Notes: generated by a model from the letters alone, not told the origin. A stretch of DNA of 58,478 bases from an uncultured Oscillospiraceae bacterium (GCA_910585265.1 CAJUCA010000013.1:1-58478), one strand, 5' to 3'. Shown: positions 34,495 through 43,538, counted from the stretch's first letter. Numbers and translations: made by a program.

Positions 34495-34513
34495 TGTATA
34501 TCGTATATATACA
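34495..34513 (+). promoter_or_regulatory. Predicted GntR (YtrA) operator
   Basis: Perfect inverted arms TGTATAT (34495-34501) and ATATACA (34507-34513) around CGTAT, overlapping the transcription start. Autoregulation by the GntR protein is inferred. Confidence 0.6.
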
Positions 34514-34611
34514 AAATACGGGGCCGCTGACGGGCGGCTCCCCTCCCGCGAGGTGGTTCGCCCCCACCCCGCCGCAAACGGGGCGGGAACAAAAACCAAT
34601 GAGGTGCATCC

Positions 34612-34986
34612 ATGGATATCATCATCAGCAATTCATCCGGCGTGCCGATCTATGAGCAGATCGTCCGCCAGCTGAAAGGGCTCATCCTTTCAGGCCGGCT
34701 CCCGGAGGGGGAGGCCCTGCCCTCCATGCGGCTGCTGGCCCGGGATCTGCGGATCTCGGTGATCACCACCAAACGGGCCTATGAGGAGCTGGAGCGGGAG
34801 GGCTTTCTCACCACCGTCCCCGGCAAGGGCTGCTTCGTGGCGGCCCAGAACCGGGAGACCCGGCGGGAGGCCGTGCTGTGCCAGGTCGAGGAGCATCTGT
34901 CCCAGGCGGTGGACGCGGCGAAGGCCGGGGCCGTGGGCCTGGACGAGCTCACCGAAATGCTCAACACATTGTATAATGAGGAATGA
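34612..34986 (+). CDS. GntR-family regulator, YtrA type
   Basis: A 124-residue protein: N-terminal winged helix (PIYEQIVRQLKGLILSGRLP through ELEREGFLTTVPGKGCFVA) and a short helical tail, the compact YtrA architecture used to control adjacent ABC transporters. The start is ATG 34612 with GAGGTG 5 bases upstream. First gene of a three-gene operon; a palindrome over the start site (34495-34513) is its likely operator. Confidence 0.93.
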   Translation: MDIIISNSSGVPIYEQIVRQLKGLILSGRLPEGEALPSMRLLARDLRISVITTKRAYEELEREGFLTTVPGKGCFVAAQNRETRREAVLCQVEEHLSQAVDAAKAGAVGLDELTEMLNTLYNEE

Positions 34987-34989
34987 CTT

Positions 34990-35838
34990 ATGACAAATTG
35001 TATTGAAATCAAGGGCCTTGTCAAAGAATACAAGACCTTTACCCTGGGGCCTATCGACCTCAAGGTCCCCGGCGGGTCCATCCTGGGCCTCATCGGGGAG
35101 AACGGGGCGGGCAAGACCACCCTGATCAAGTCCATGCTGGGCATCACCCGGCCCACCGCCGGGGCGGTGAAGCTGCTGGGCACCAACCCGGACCGGGCCA
35201 AGGAGGACATCGGCATCGTGCTGGATGACTGCTTCTTTTCCGAGTACCTGCGGGTGCGGGACGTGGAGACGGTGCTGTGCCGGGTGTTCAAGTCCTGGGA
35301 CAAGGGGCTGTACCGGGACTATCTGGACAAATTCGGCCTGTCCGGGGCGAAAAACATCAAGGAGCTGTCCCGGGGGATGCGGATGAAGCTGTCCCTGGCC
35401 GCCGCGCTGGCCCACCGGCCCCGCCTGCTGCTGCTGGACGAGGCCACGGCGGGCTTGGACCCGGTGGTGCGGGAGGAGATCCTGGACGAGTTCCTGGCCT
35501 TCGTCTCCGACGAGGACCACGCCATCCTCATCTCCAGCCACATCACGTCGGACCTGGAGAAGGTGGCGGACTACATCGCCTACCTCCACCAGGGCAAGCT
35601 GCTGCTGTGCGACGAGAAGGACCGCCTGCTGGAGAGCTACGGGCGGCTGGTGTGCGCCCGGGAGGAGCTGGAGCAGGTGGACCGGGGCTATCTGGTGAGC
35701 GTCCGGAAAAGCCAGTATTCCACCGAGGCCCTCATCCGGCGCAAGGCGGATTTCAAGCGGCTCTACCCCAAACTGGCGGTGGAGCCGGTGACGCTGGACG
35801 AGCTGATGGTATTCGTGGTAAAGGGGGAGAAAGCATGA
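34990..35838 (+). CDS. ABC transporter ATP-binding protein
   Basis: A 282-residue ATPase subunit. Walker A GENGAGKTT (37-45), signature ELSRGMRMKL (a Leu-Ser-Arg-Gly variant of LSGGQ), Walker B LLLLDEATAGLD, and His in SSHITSD. It starts 3 bases after the GntR stop and its last codon overlaps the permease ATG. It energises the permease at 35835, probably as an exporter; in YtrA-type operons such systems often respond to wall-active antibiotics. Confidence 0.95.
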   Translation: MTNCIEIKGLVKEYKTFTLGPIDLKVPGGSILGLIGENGAGKTTLIKSMLGITRPTAGAVKLLGTNPDRAKEDIGIVLDDCFFSEYLRVRDVETVLCRVFKSWDKGLYRDYLDKFGLSGAKNIKELSRGMRMKLSLAAALAHRPRLLLLDEATAGLDPVVREEILDEFLAFVSDEDHAILISSHITSDLEKVADYIAYLHQGKLLLCDEKDRLLESYGRLVCAREELEQVDRGYLVSVRKSQYSTEALIRRKADFKRLYPKLAVEPVTLDELMVFVVKGEKA

Positions 35839-36488
35839 GCGGCCTGATTGTGAAGGATTTCCTCATTCTGCGCAAGACCCTGCGCAGCTATCTGCTGATT
35901 CTCGCCATCTATGTGGCGGTGGCCTTCGCGGGATATTGGTCGTCCTCCTTCGTTGGCGGCTTCATGATGGTGATGGTGGCCTTGCTGCCCATGAATACAT
36001 TTGCCTATGACAAGCAGGCCAAGTGGGACGTGTACGGCCTGTCCCTGCCGGTGGGCCGCACCAAAACGGTGGCGGCACGGTATCTGGCGGTGCTGATTAT
36101 GTTCGCGGCCTCCGCGGCCCTCACCATCGTGCTGGGTGCGGTGATGAACCTTGCGGGCCGCATGGAGGAGGAGCTGGGGGAGTACCTGTTCGCCTGCGCC
36201 CTCTGCATCGTGATCGCCATGCTGGTCAACGCCATGATGCTGCCCTTCCTGTACAAATTCGGCCCGGAACGGGCGCGGATCATGTTCTTTGGCGTCATCG
36301 GCGTGATTGCCCTGGTAGTGGTGGTCGTTCTGATCCCCCTGGGGGGCCTGGAATGGCTCAACTCCCTGGACGAGTCCGCCCTGGAGCAGGCGGCCGCCTT
36401 ACCCGCCGCGGCGGTGGCGGCGGGGCTGGTCCTGCTGGCCCTGTCCTTCCTGCTGTCCCGGCACTTCTACGGGAACCAGGATGTTTAA
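35835..36488 (+). CDS. ABC-2 type transporter permease
   Basis: A 217-residue membrane protein with six predicted helices (first at about 19-38), of the small ABC-2 permease type. ATG 35835 overlaps the ATPase stop (ATGA). N-terminus MSGLIVKDFLILRKTLRSYL is typical of these permeases. It forms the membrane half of the exporter with the preceding ATPase. The substrate is unknown. Confidence 0.9.
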   Translation: MSGLIVKDFLILRKTLRSYLLILAIYVAVAFAGYWSSSFVGGFMMVMVALLPMNTFAYDKQAKWDVYGLSLPVGRTKTVAARYLAVLIMFAASAALTIVLGAVMNLAGRMEEELGEYLFACALCIVIAMLVNAMMLPFLYKFGPERARIMFFGVIGVIALVVVVVLIPLGGLEWLNSLDESALEQAAALPAAAVAAGLVLLALSFLLSRHFYGNQDV

Positions 36489-36536
36489 GAGCCTGGATTC
36501 CCAACCTCAAACGCCGTCTGTGAATATAGGTTCCAA

Positions 36537-36572
36537 GCGAAGCGGCCCCCGGAAAACCGGGGGCCGCTTTGA
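36537..36572 (+). terminator. Terminator of GntR/ABC operon
   Basis: AAGCGGCCCCCGG and CCGGGGGCCGCTT around AAAA; only a short T tract follows. Confidence 0.7.
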
Positions 36573-36578
36573 AAACGG

Positions 36579-36607
36579 TTGCGCCCCCCTCCCCCCTGTG
36601 GTATCAT
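36579..36607 (+). promoter_or_regulatory. Promoter of ArAE-like gene and sfsA
   Basis: TTGCGC (36579-36584), 17-base spacer, TATCAT (36602-36607). Confidence 0.55.
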
Positions 36608-36652
36608 AGGGGCAGGCCCGGAGCATCCCCGCCCAAACCAAGGAGGTACGCC

Positions 36653-37246
36653 ATGGAACCCCAGAAAACCGCCCCCCCGGAGCACCGTTACCACATCGGA
36701 ATGCGCATCGTCAAGACGGTGACCGCCGTGCTCCTCTGCGGCCTGCTGGCCTGGGCCAGAAGCGCGTCCGCCTTCTACTCCATGATCGCCGCCGTGGTGT
36801 GCGTGCAGAACTCGGCGGGCAAGACCATCGAGTCCTCCGTCAACCGGATGGTGGGCACCCTCATCGGCGGCGCGGCGGGGGTGCTGATGGTGTACGCCCT
36901 GAACCTGGCGGGGGTGCTGTATGTGGAGCTGGCCCGGTACACCCTGTCCGCCCTGCTGCTCATCCCCATCATCCAGCTGTGCCTCGTGGTGAAAAAACCG
37001 GGCAGCGCGGCCATGGCCTGCATCGTGTTCCTGTGTGTCACCGTCAACTACAGCCCGGAGGACACCCCGGTGATCTACGCCATTGAACGTCTGTTTGAGA
37101 CGCTGGTGGGGGTGGCCCTGGCCTGCGGGGTAGACATACTCCTGCCCTACCGCACCCCGCCCGCCCCGGAGGAGGGGCCGGCGGCGGAAACGGAGCGGCC
37201 CCCGGAGGACGCGCCCCAGCGGGACAGCGGGGAGGACGCGCCGTGA
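36653..37246 (+). CDS. Aromatic acid exporter family (FUSC-like) membrane protein
   Basis: A 197-residue protein with four to five helices, matching the N-terminal membrane half of aromatic acid exporters (GMRIVKTVTAVLLCGLLAWA, then NSAGKTIESSVNRMVGTLIG). The C-terminus is acidic and Pro-rich (PAPEEGPAAETERPPEDAPQ). The start is ATG 36653 with AAGGAGG 6 bases upstream. The stop overlaps the GTG of sfsA, so they are coupled. The transport substrate is unproven. Confidence 0.88.
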   Translation: MEPQKTAPPEHRYHIGMRIVKTVTAVLLCGLLAWARSASAFYSMIAAVVCVQNSAGKTIESSVNRMVGTLIGGAAGVLMVYALNLAGVLYVELARYTLSALLLIPIIQLCLVVKKPGSAAMACIVFLCVTVNYSPEDTPVIYAIERLFETLVGVALACGVDILLPYRTPPAPEEGPAAETERPPEDAPQRDSGEDAP

Positions 37247-37953
37247 TCTACCAGGACATTCACCGGGCGGCGTTCCTGTCCCGGCCCAACCGCTTTATCG
37301 CCCAGGTGGAGCTGGACGGGGCGGTGGAGACGGTGCACGTGAAGAACACGGGCCGCTGCCGGGAGCTGCTGGTTCCCGGCTGTACCGTCTACCTGGAGCG
37401 GTGCCCCAACCCGGCCCGCAAGACGAAATTTGACCTTATCGCGGTGGAGAAGGCCCGCCCGGGCCTGCCGCCCCTGCTGGTCAATCTGGACGCCCAGGCC
37501 CCCAACCGGGTATTCGGGGAGTGGCTGGCCTCGGGCCGGGGGGCGGAGCTGGGCCTGCCCAAGCCTGACCTCCTGCGCCCGGAGACCACCTGGGGCAATT
37601 CAAGATTTGATTTCTACTGGGAGTTGTCAGAAGCCCGCCGGGGATTCGTTGAGGTGAAGGGCTGCACCCTGGAGGAAAACGGCCTGGCCCTGTTCCCCGA
37701 CGCCCCCACGGAGCGGGGCGTGAAGCACCTGCGGGAGCTGGCCGCCTGCCGCCGGGCGGGCTATGAGGCGGCGGTGTGCTTCGTGCTCCAGATGGCGGGG
37801 ATGCGGTCCTTCTCTCCCAACGACGCCACCCACCCGGCGTTCGGCGCGGCCCTCCGGGCGGCGGCGGAGGCGGGCGTGTCCGTGCTGGCGGTGGAGTGCA
37901 CCGTGGCGGCGGACCGCCTGACCATGGCGAAGCCCGTCCCCGTCCTGCTGTGA
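37243..37953 (+). CDS. sfsA: SfsA-family nuclease
   Basis: A 236-residue SfsA protein: N-terminal OB-like domain (FIAQVELDGAVETVHVKNTG RCRELL region) and a nuclease-like domain with SRFDFYWE and FVEVKGCTLEENGLALFPDA, which give the acidic and Lys residues of a PD-(D/E)xK-like site. Start GTG 37243 overlaps the previous stop (GTGA). Historically called a sugar fermentation stimulation protein; DNA/RNA nuclease activity is proposed for the family. Confidence 0.95.
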   Translation: MIYQDIHRAAFLSRPNRFIAQVELDGAVETVHVKNTGRCRELLVPGCTVYLERCPNPARKTKFDLIAVEKARPGLPPLLVNLDAQAPNRVFGEWLASGRGAELGLPKPDLLRPETTWGNSRFDFYWELSEARRGFVEVKGCTLEENGLALFPDAPTERGVKHLRELAACRRAGYEAAVCFVLQMAGMRSFSPNDATHPAFGAALRAAAEAGVSVLAVECTVAADRLTMAKPVPVLL

Positions 37954-37956
37954 CCG

Positions 37957-37985
37957 TTGATTTTCCCGCGGCGGAGTGGTACAAT
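37957..37985 (+). promoter_or_regulatory. Promoter of SprT-like gene
   Basis: TTGATT (37957-37962), 17-base spacer, TACAAT (37980-37985). Confidence 0.55.
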
Positions 37986-38018
37986 AGTGCCCGCGAAAAA
38001 CTGCGGGAGGTGGAAGGC

Positions 38019-38522
38019 GTGACCCAGGAGGAGCTTGACGGGCTGCTGGCCCGGGCCATCGCCCAGGCCAGGGCGGTGGGCATACCCGTGTCCGGCCGCG
38101 TCCGCCCCGCCGTCCGCCTGAACCGGCGGGCCTGCACCCGGTTCGGCTGCTGCGTTTGCCGGGAGGGGTGGTACACCATCGAGCTGTCCGCCCAGCTGGC
38201 CCGGGAGGGCACGGAGCGGGCGGTGATGCAGGTGCTGTGCCATGAGGTGCTCCACACCTGCTATGGCTGCTCCAACCACGGCCCCCGCTGGCGGGGATAC
38301 GCCCAGCGGATGAACGCCGCCTACGGCTACCAGATCCAGCGCACCGACAACTATGACGCCCTGGGCATCCAGGACCACCGCCCGGTGCGGTATTATGTGG
38401 TGTGCCAGCGGTGCGGGCGGCGCATCCCCCGGATGAAGCGGTCCCCCCTGGTGGACCATCCCGGACGCTACCGCTGCGCCTGCGGCGGCGTCCTGCGGGT
38501 GGAGCCTGTCCCGCCCATCTGA
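38019..38522 (+). CDS. SprT-like zinc metallopeptidase
   Basis: A 167-residue protein with HEVLH (zinc ligands, catalytic Glu) followed by NHGPRWRGY with a third ligand, and a C-terminal Cys4 zinc ribbon (CQRCGRR and CACGG). It is the bacterial relative of Spartan/SprT, which in eukaryotes removes DNA-protein cross-links; its bacterial role is open. The start is GTG 38019, with GGGAGGTG 7-10 bases upstream. Followed after 22 bases by malQ. Confidence 0.88.
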   Translation: MTQEELDGLLARAIAQARAVGIPVSGRVRPAVRLNRRACTRFGCCVCREGWYTIELSAQLAREGTERAVMQVLCHEVLHTCYGCSNHGPRWRGYAQRMNAAYGYQIQRTDNYDALGIQDHRPVRYYVVCQRCGRRIPRMKRSPLVDHPGRYRCACGGVLRVEPVPPI

Positions 38523-38544
38523 ACGAGAAAGGTGACGAGAGAAC

Positions 38545-40053
38545 ATGAACCGAAGCGCGGGAATCTTAATGCCCATCTTCTCCCTGCCCTCCCCCCACGG
38601 CATCGGAACCATGGGGCGGGCCGCCCGGGAGTTCCTGGACTTTTTGCGGGCCGGGGGCCAGAGCTATTGGCAGCTCCTGCCCGTAGGCCCCACCAGCTAC
38701 GGGGACTCCCCCTACCAGTCCTTCTCCTCCTTCGCGGGCAACCCCTACTTCATCGACCTGGACGATCTGGCGGCGGACGGCCTGCTGGAGCGGGAGGAGT
38801 ACGGCGACATGGACTGGGGCGGCCCGGACCGGGTGGACTACGCCCTGCTGTACGAAAAACGCTATCCCGTCCTGCGTAAAGCGGTGGAGCGGCTGCTGGC
38901 CGCGCCCCCGGCGGACTACGCCCCCTTCCTGGAGGACAATGGGGACTGGCTGGAGGACTACGCCCTGTTCATGGCCCTGAAGGGGGAGAACGGCGGCGTC
39001 TCCTGGGACCAGTGGCCCGAGGGGGAGCGTCTGCGCAGGCCCGCCGCCCTGTCCGCCGCCCGCCAGCGGCTGGCAGGGGAGCTGGACTTCTGGCGGGGGG
39101 TGCAGTACCTGTTTTTCCGCCAGTGGGACGCGCTGAAGGCCCTGGCCGGGGAGAAGGGGATCTCCATCATCGGGGACCTGCCCATCTACGCCGCCCGGGA
39201 CAGCGCGGATATGTGGGCCGACCCCAGGCAGTTCCAGACCGACGAAAACCTGAACCCGGTGGAGGTGGCGGGCTGCCCGCCGGACGCCTTCACCGCCGAC
39301 GGCCAGCTCTGGGGCAACCCCCTCTTTGACTGGGAGCGGATGAAGGAGGACGGCTACCGCTGGTGGCTGCGGCGGATCGGGTTCCAGTTCCGGCTGTTCG
39401 ACGTGTTGCGCATCGACCACTTCCGGGGCTTCGACGAGTACTACGCCATCCCCTTCGGCGACAAGACCGCCCGGAACGGACGGTGGAAGCCGGGTCCGGG
39501 GCTGGACTTCTTCCAGGCCGTCAACAAAGCCCTGGGGAAGCGGCAGATCATCGCCGAGGATCTGGGTTTCCTCACCCCGTCGGTGCGCAGGCTCCTGCGG
39601 GCCACGGGCTACCCCGGCATGAAGGTGCTGGAGTTCGCCTTCGACCCCAAGGGGGCGGACAGCGAGTACCTGCCCCACAACTACCCCCACAACTGCGTGG
39701 TGTACGCCGGAACCCACGACAACGAGACCATCGAGGGCTGGCTGGCCTCCGCCGCCCCCGGCACCCGGCGGTACGCCAAACGGTATTTCACCCTCACCCG
39801 GCGGGAGGGCTGGGCCTGGGGGGTCATGCGGGGGGGCTGGGCCAGCACGGCGGACCTGGCGGTGATGCAGATGCAGGATCTGCTGTCCATCGGGGCCGAG
39901 GGCCGGATCAACATCCCCTCCACCCTGGGCGGCAACTGGCAGTGGCGGATGCTGCCCGGACAGGCGGACCCCGCTCTGGCGGACCGCCTGCGGCAGTCCA
40001 TGGCCCTCTACCACCGCCTGCCCCGGCCCAGGGCCAAACGGGCCAAACCGTAG
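38545..40053 (+). CDS. malQ: 4-alpha-glucanotransferase
   Basis: A 502-residue GH77 enzyme that disproportionates maltodextrins in the cytosol. Catalytic regions: nucleophile Asp in VLRIDHFRGFDEYYAIP, acid/base Glu in IIAEDLG, third Asp in AGTHDNETIEGW. Start ATG 38545 with a modest AAGGTGA site. The TAG stop is the first codon of a GTAGGGG palindromic repeat (40050-40116), as in cysE. Works with the phosphorylase next door in glycogen/starch breakdown. Confidence 0.97.
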   Translation: MNRSAGILMPIFSLPSPHGIGTMGRAAREFLDFLRAGGQSYWQLLPVGPTSYGDSPYQSFSSFAGNPYFIDLDDLAADGLLEREEYGDMDWGGPDRVDYALLYEKRYPVLRKAVERLLAAPPADYAPFLEDNGDWLEDYALFMALKGENGGVSWDQWPEGERLRRPAALSAARQRLAGELDFWRGVQYLFFRQWDALKALAGEKGISIIGDLPIYAARDSADMWADPRQFQTDENLNPVEVAGCPPDAFTADGQLWGNPLFDWERMKEDGYRWWLRRIGFQFRLFDVLRIDHFRGFDEYYAIPFGDKTARNGRWKPGPGLDFFQAVNKALGKRQIIAEDLGFLTPSVRRLLRATGYPGMKVLEFAFDPKGADSEYLPHNYPHNCVVYAGTHDNETIEGWLASAAPGTRRYAKRYFTLTRREGWAWGVMRGGWASTADLAVMQMQDLLSIGAEGRINIPSTLGGNWQWRMLPGQADPALADRLRQSMALYHRLPRPRAKRAKP

Positions 40054-40116
40054 GGGGCGGTGTCCCCGCCGCCCCGCCTGCCGGTTCCCGGGCCGCCGGG
40101 GACGGCGGCCCCTGCC
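40050..40116. repeat. GTAGGGG palindromic repeat, ends malQ
   Basis: Left part GTAGGGGGCGGTG folds with CCGCCGCCCC; right part GGGCCGCCGGGG folds with GGCGGCCCC. The GTAG supplies the malQ stop codon. Confidence 0.7.
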
Positions 40117-40166
40117 AGCCCCGTGGGAAAGAAGGCCGCGCGGCCTGAATTTGGTGATTTTGACCG

Positions 40167-40195
40167 TTGACGGGCCGGGGGAAGGGGGGTATACT
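40167..40195 (+). promoter_or_regulatory. Promoter of glycogen phosphorylase
   Basis: TTGACG (40167-40172), 17-base spacer, TATACT (40190-40195). Confidence 0.75.
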
Positions 40196-40279
40196 TTCCG
40201 CGGAATCGTGCCCCCTGCGCCGGGGCACCGGGCCGGACGGCCCCCTCCCTGCTGATTGTTTTGAAAGGAGACGCTGTTC

Positions 40280-42610
40280 ATGGATGTGAAAAACCGCCTT
40301 CAGGAGATCACCCAGGCCCGGTACGGCCTGGAGCTGTCCCAGTGTGGGGACAGCCAGCTCTACCACGCCCTGCTCCAGCTCACCCAGGAGCTGTCCGCCG
40401 CCCGCCCCGCCCCCAAGGGGGAGCGGAAGCTGTACTATTTCTCCGCCGAATTCCTCATCGGCAAGCTGCTGAGCAACAACCTGCTGGCCCTGGGGGTATA
40501 CGGGGACGTAAAGGCCGCGCTGGATCAGTGCGGGAAGTCCCTGTCCAGCCTGGAGGACGTGGAGCCGGAGCCCTCCCTGGGCAACGGCGGGCTGGGCCGT
40601 CTGGCGGCCTGCTTCCTGGACTCCATCGCCGCCCTGGGCCTGCCGGGGGACGGGGTGGGCCTCAACTACCACTACGGCCTGTTCCAGCAGGAGTTCCGCC
40701 ACCGCCGCCAGTACGAGCGGCCCAACCCCTGGATCGAGGACGAAAGCTGGCTCATCCCCACCGGGGTGGAGTTTGAGGTGCCCTTCGGCTTCGGCCCCGT
40801 GAAAGCCAGGCTGTTTGACATCGCCGTCCCCGGCGCGAACTCCGGCGTGGCCAACCGCCTCCACCTGTTCGACGTGGAGCACCCCGCCCCCGCCCCGGAG
40901 GAGGGCATCGACTTCGACAAGACCGACCTGCCCGCCCGCCTGACCTCCTTCCTCTACCCCGATGACAGCGATGAGGCGGGACGGCTGCTCCGGGTGTACC
41001 AGCAGTATTTTATGGTGTCCGCCGGGGCCCAGCTCATCCTGAAGGAGCTGGAGGAGCGGGGCTATGGACCCGAAACCCTCAGCGAGCACGTAGCCATCCA
41101 GATCAACGACACCCACCCCTCCATGGTGATTCCCGAGCTGGTGCGCCTGCTCACCCAGCGGGGCCTGTCCATGGACGCGGCGGTGGAGCAGGTGTCCAAG
41201 ACCTGCGCCTACACCAACCACACCATCCTGGCGGAGGCCCTGGAGAAGTGGCCCCTCACCTTCATCGAGACGGCGGCCCCCCAGCTGGTGCCCATCCTCC
41301 GGGAGCTGGATCAGCGGGCCAAGGCCGCCCATCCCGACCCCAAAACCGCCATCCTCCAGACCGTGACCCACAAGGATGGGGACGGGAAGGAGACTGCCCA
41401 GGAGATCGTCCACATGGCCCACCTGGACATCCACTACGGCTACTCGGTGAACGGCGTGGCGGCCCTCCACACGGAGATTCTGAAAAGCTCCGAGCTGAAG
41501 CATTTTTACGACCTCTACCCCGCCAAGTTCAACAACAAGACCAACGGCGTCACCCTGCGCCGCTGGCTGGAGGTGTGCAATCCCCAGCTGGCGGCCCTGC
41601 TGGACGAGTGCGTGGGCCCCCAGTGGCGCACCGATCCCGGCCGGCTGAACAAGCTGACGGACTTCTCCAGCGACAGCGCGGTGCTGGACAAAATGCTGGA
41701 GATCAAGGCCGGGAACAAGCGGCGGGCCTCCGAGCTGTTCGCCCGGGACCAGGACGGCATCCGGCTGGACCCCGACGCCGTGTTCGACGTGCAGGTGAAG
41801 CGGCTCCACGAGTACAAGCGGCAGCAGATGAACGCCCTGTATATCATCCACAAGTACCTGGAGATCAAGGAGGGCAGGACCCCGGACCGGCCCGTCACCG
41901 TGATCTTCGGCGCGAAGGCCGCCCCCGCCTACGTGATGGCCAAGCACATCATCCACCTGATCCTGTGCCTGCGCAAGCTCATCGAGGAGGATCCCCAGGT
42001 CCGGCCCTGGCTCCACGTGGCCATGGTGGAGAACTACAACGTCACCTGGGCGGAGCGGCTCATCCCCGCCTGCGATATTTCCGAGCAGATCTCCCTGGCG
42101 TCCAAGGAGGCCAGCGGCACCGGGAACATGAAGTTCATGGCCAACGGCGCGGTGACCCTGGGCACCCTGGACGGGGCCAACGTGGAGATCGCCGAGCTGG
42201 TCGGCCCGGACAACATCTACACCTTCGGCGCGGGGAGCGGCGAGGTGATCCGGATGTACGCCGGGGAGGGGGAGAAGCAGGGGGCCGACGGCCGCAGCTA
42301 CCTGCCCCTGGACTACTACCACCGTCCGGCGGTGGAGCGGCTGGTGGACTTCCTGGTGTCCCCGGAGCTGCTGAGCGTGGGCGATCCCGCCGCCCTGTCC
42401 ACCCTCTGGCGGGACATGAAGAACAAGGACTGGTTCATGGCCATGCTGGACGTGGAGGCCTATGTCGCCGCCCGGGACCGGGCCATCGCCGACTATGGCG
42501 ACCGGACGGCCTGGGCCAAGAAGATGCTGGTGAACACCGCCCGGAGCGGCTATTTCTCCAGCGACCGCACCATCGCGGAGTATAACCGGGACATCTGGCA
42601 CCTGGGCTGA
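40280..42610 (+). CDS. glgP: Glycogen/maltodextrin phosphorylase
   Basis: A 776-residue GT35 phosphorylase that releases glucose-1-phosphate from alpha-1,4-glucans. The pyridoxal-phosphate lysine is Lys618 in GTGNMKFMANG; other signatures are FSAEFLIG and GNGGLGRLAACFLDS near the N-terminus. Start ATG 40280 with AAAGGAG 8 bases upstream. It has its own promoter and terminator, next to malQ. The phosphosugar mutase at 43580 can take its product onward. Confidence 0.97.
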   Translation: MDVKNRLQEITQARYGLELSQCGDSQLYHALLQLTQELSAARPAPKGERKLYYFSAEFLIGKLLSNNLLALGVYGDVKAALDQCGKSLSSLEDVEPEPSLGNGGLGRLAACFLDSIAALGLPGDGVGLNYHYGLFQQEFRHRRQYERPNPWIEDESWLIPTGVEFEVPFGFGPVKARLFDIAVPGANSGVANRLHLFDVEHPAPAPEEGIDFDKTDLPARLTSFLYPDDSDEAGRLLRVYQQYFMVSAGAQLILKELEERGYGPETLSEHVAIQINDTHPSMVIPELVRLLTQRGLSMDAAVEQVSKTCAYTNHTILAEALEKWPLTFIETAAPQLVPILRELDQRAKAAHPDPKTAILQTVTHKDGDGKETAQEIVHMAHLDIHYGYSVNGVAALHTEILKSSELKHFYDLYPAKFNNKTNGVTLRRWLEVCNPQLAALLDECVGPQWRTDPGRLNKLTDFSSDSAVLDKMLEIKAGNKRRASELFARDQDGIRLDPDAVFDVQVKRLHEYKRQQMNALYIIHKYLEIKEGRTPDRPVTVIFGAKAAPAYVMAKHIIHLILCLRKLIEEDPQVRPWLHVAMVENYNVTWAERLIPACDISEQISLASKEASGTGNMKFMANGAVTLGTLDGANVEIAELVGPDNIYTFGAGSGEVIRMYAGEGEKQGADGRSYLPLDYYHRPAVERLVDFLVSPELLSVGDPAALSTLWRDMKNKDWFMAMLDVEAYVAARDRAIADYGDRTAWAKKMLVNTARSGYFSSDRTIAEYNRDIWHLG

Positions 42611-42620
42611 CGGAAACGGC

Positions 42621-42656
42621 AAGGCCCCCGCTCGTGAGAGCGGGGGCCTTTTTGTC
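42621..42656 (+). terminator. Terminator of glycogen phosphorylase
   Basis: AAGGCCCCCGCTC and GAGCGGGGGCCTT around GTGA, then TTTTG. Confidence 0.9.
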
Positions 42657-42659
42657 ATG

Positions 42660-42815
42660 CCTTCCCCCCAGTGGGGGGAAGGTGCCCAGTGCGCACACTG
42701 GGGCGGATGAGGGGCGGACGGTCGGCGCATCCCCTGTTCACACCCTCATCCGTCATTCGCTTCGCGAATGCCGCCTTCCCCCTGAAAGGGGGAAGGCGGA
42801 AGGGCGGCGCGTTTG
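42660..42815. repeat. Composite hairpin repeat, copy 1
   Basis: Three motifs: CCTTCCCCCC/GGGGGGAAGG hairpin, CCAGTGCGCACACTGGGGCG with GGATGAGGG, and a CTTCCCCCTGAAAGGGGGAAG hairpin. The central motif with GCGGATGAGGG recurs at 56990-57025. No gene seen. Confidence 0.6.
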
Positions 42816-42821
42816 CCCCGG

Positions 42822-42856
42822 AAAAACCGTCCCCCCGCCGCTTCGCGGCGGGGGGA
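42822..42856 (-). terminator. Terminator of AIM24-like gene
   Basis: GTCCCCCCGCCGC and its complement around three bases, followed on the minus strand by GGTTTTT. Confidence 0.85.
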
Positions 42857-42863
42857 CTCCTCT

Positions 42864-43538
42864 TTATTTCGAGGGCAGAATCGCCGCGATGGCCCCGGCG
42901 AAATTGCTGATGGGCATGGTTTGCAACACCACCCGGCCCGGTCCGGTGACGATGGTGTTGAACAGCCCCTCGCCGCCGAACAGCACGTTCTTGACCCCCT
43001 TCACCGACTGCACGTCCACGGAGCAGGTGGCGTCGATCATGGCCAGGTTTCCGGTGTCAACCACAATCTGCTGGCCCGCCGCCAGCTCGTACTCCACGGC
43101 GGAGCCATCGATCTCCAAAAACGCGGTGCCGTGGCCGGACAGCTTCTGGAGGATGAAGCCCTCGCCGCTGAAGAAGCCGGACATCCCCTTCTTCTGGAAG
43201 AACACGGACAGCTCCACCCCCTGCTCGGAGGCCAGGAAGCCGGACTTCTGCACCACGATGGGGTGGTCCGGCGTAATCTCCACCGCCCGGATGGAGCCGG
43301 GGAAGCTGGACGCGAAGGCGATCATGCCGGGGCCGCCCTGGGCGGTGTAGATGTTCTGGAACATGGACTCGCCGGAGAACATCCGGCCGAAGGCCTTGCC
43401 GATGCCGCCCGCGCTGGTTTTCATCTCCATGTTGGGGGACATCCAGCACATGGACCCCTTCTCCGTAATCATGGACTCGCCCGATTCCACGTCGCAGATC
43501 ACCACGGGCATGGGCTCTCCGGTAATGTTATAGCGCAT
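42864..43538 (-). CDS. AIM24 / TIGR00266 family protein
   Basis: A 224-residue beta-rich protein of the AIM24-like family (TIGR00266): repeated Gly-rich strands such as GFILQKLSGHGTAFLEIDGS and LFGGEGLFNTIVTGPGRVVL. The role is undefined; bacterial homologues are often in stress or envelope contexts. The start is ATG 43538 after AAGGAG; GTG 43550 overlaps that site. It lies 41 bases after the phosphosugar mutase, so the two are probably one operon. Confidence 0.9.
   Translation of the reverse strand: MRYNITGEPMPVVICDVESGESMITEKGSMCWMSPNMEMKTSAGGIGKAFGRMFSGESMFQNIYTAQGGPGMIAFASSFPGSIRAVEITPDHPIVVQKSGFLASEQGVELSVFFQKKGMSGFFSGEGFILQKLSGHGTAFLEIDGSAVEYELAAGQQIVVDTGNLAMIDATCSVDVQSVKGVKNVLFGGEGLFNTIVTGPGRVVLQTMPISNFAGAIAAILPSK

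Noticed and set aside
39908..42730. 940-codon minus-strand frame opposite glycogen phosphorylase
   Set aside because: Antisense shadow; the plus strand has catalytic motifs, a ribosome site, promoter and terminator.
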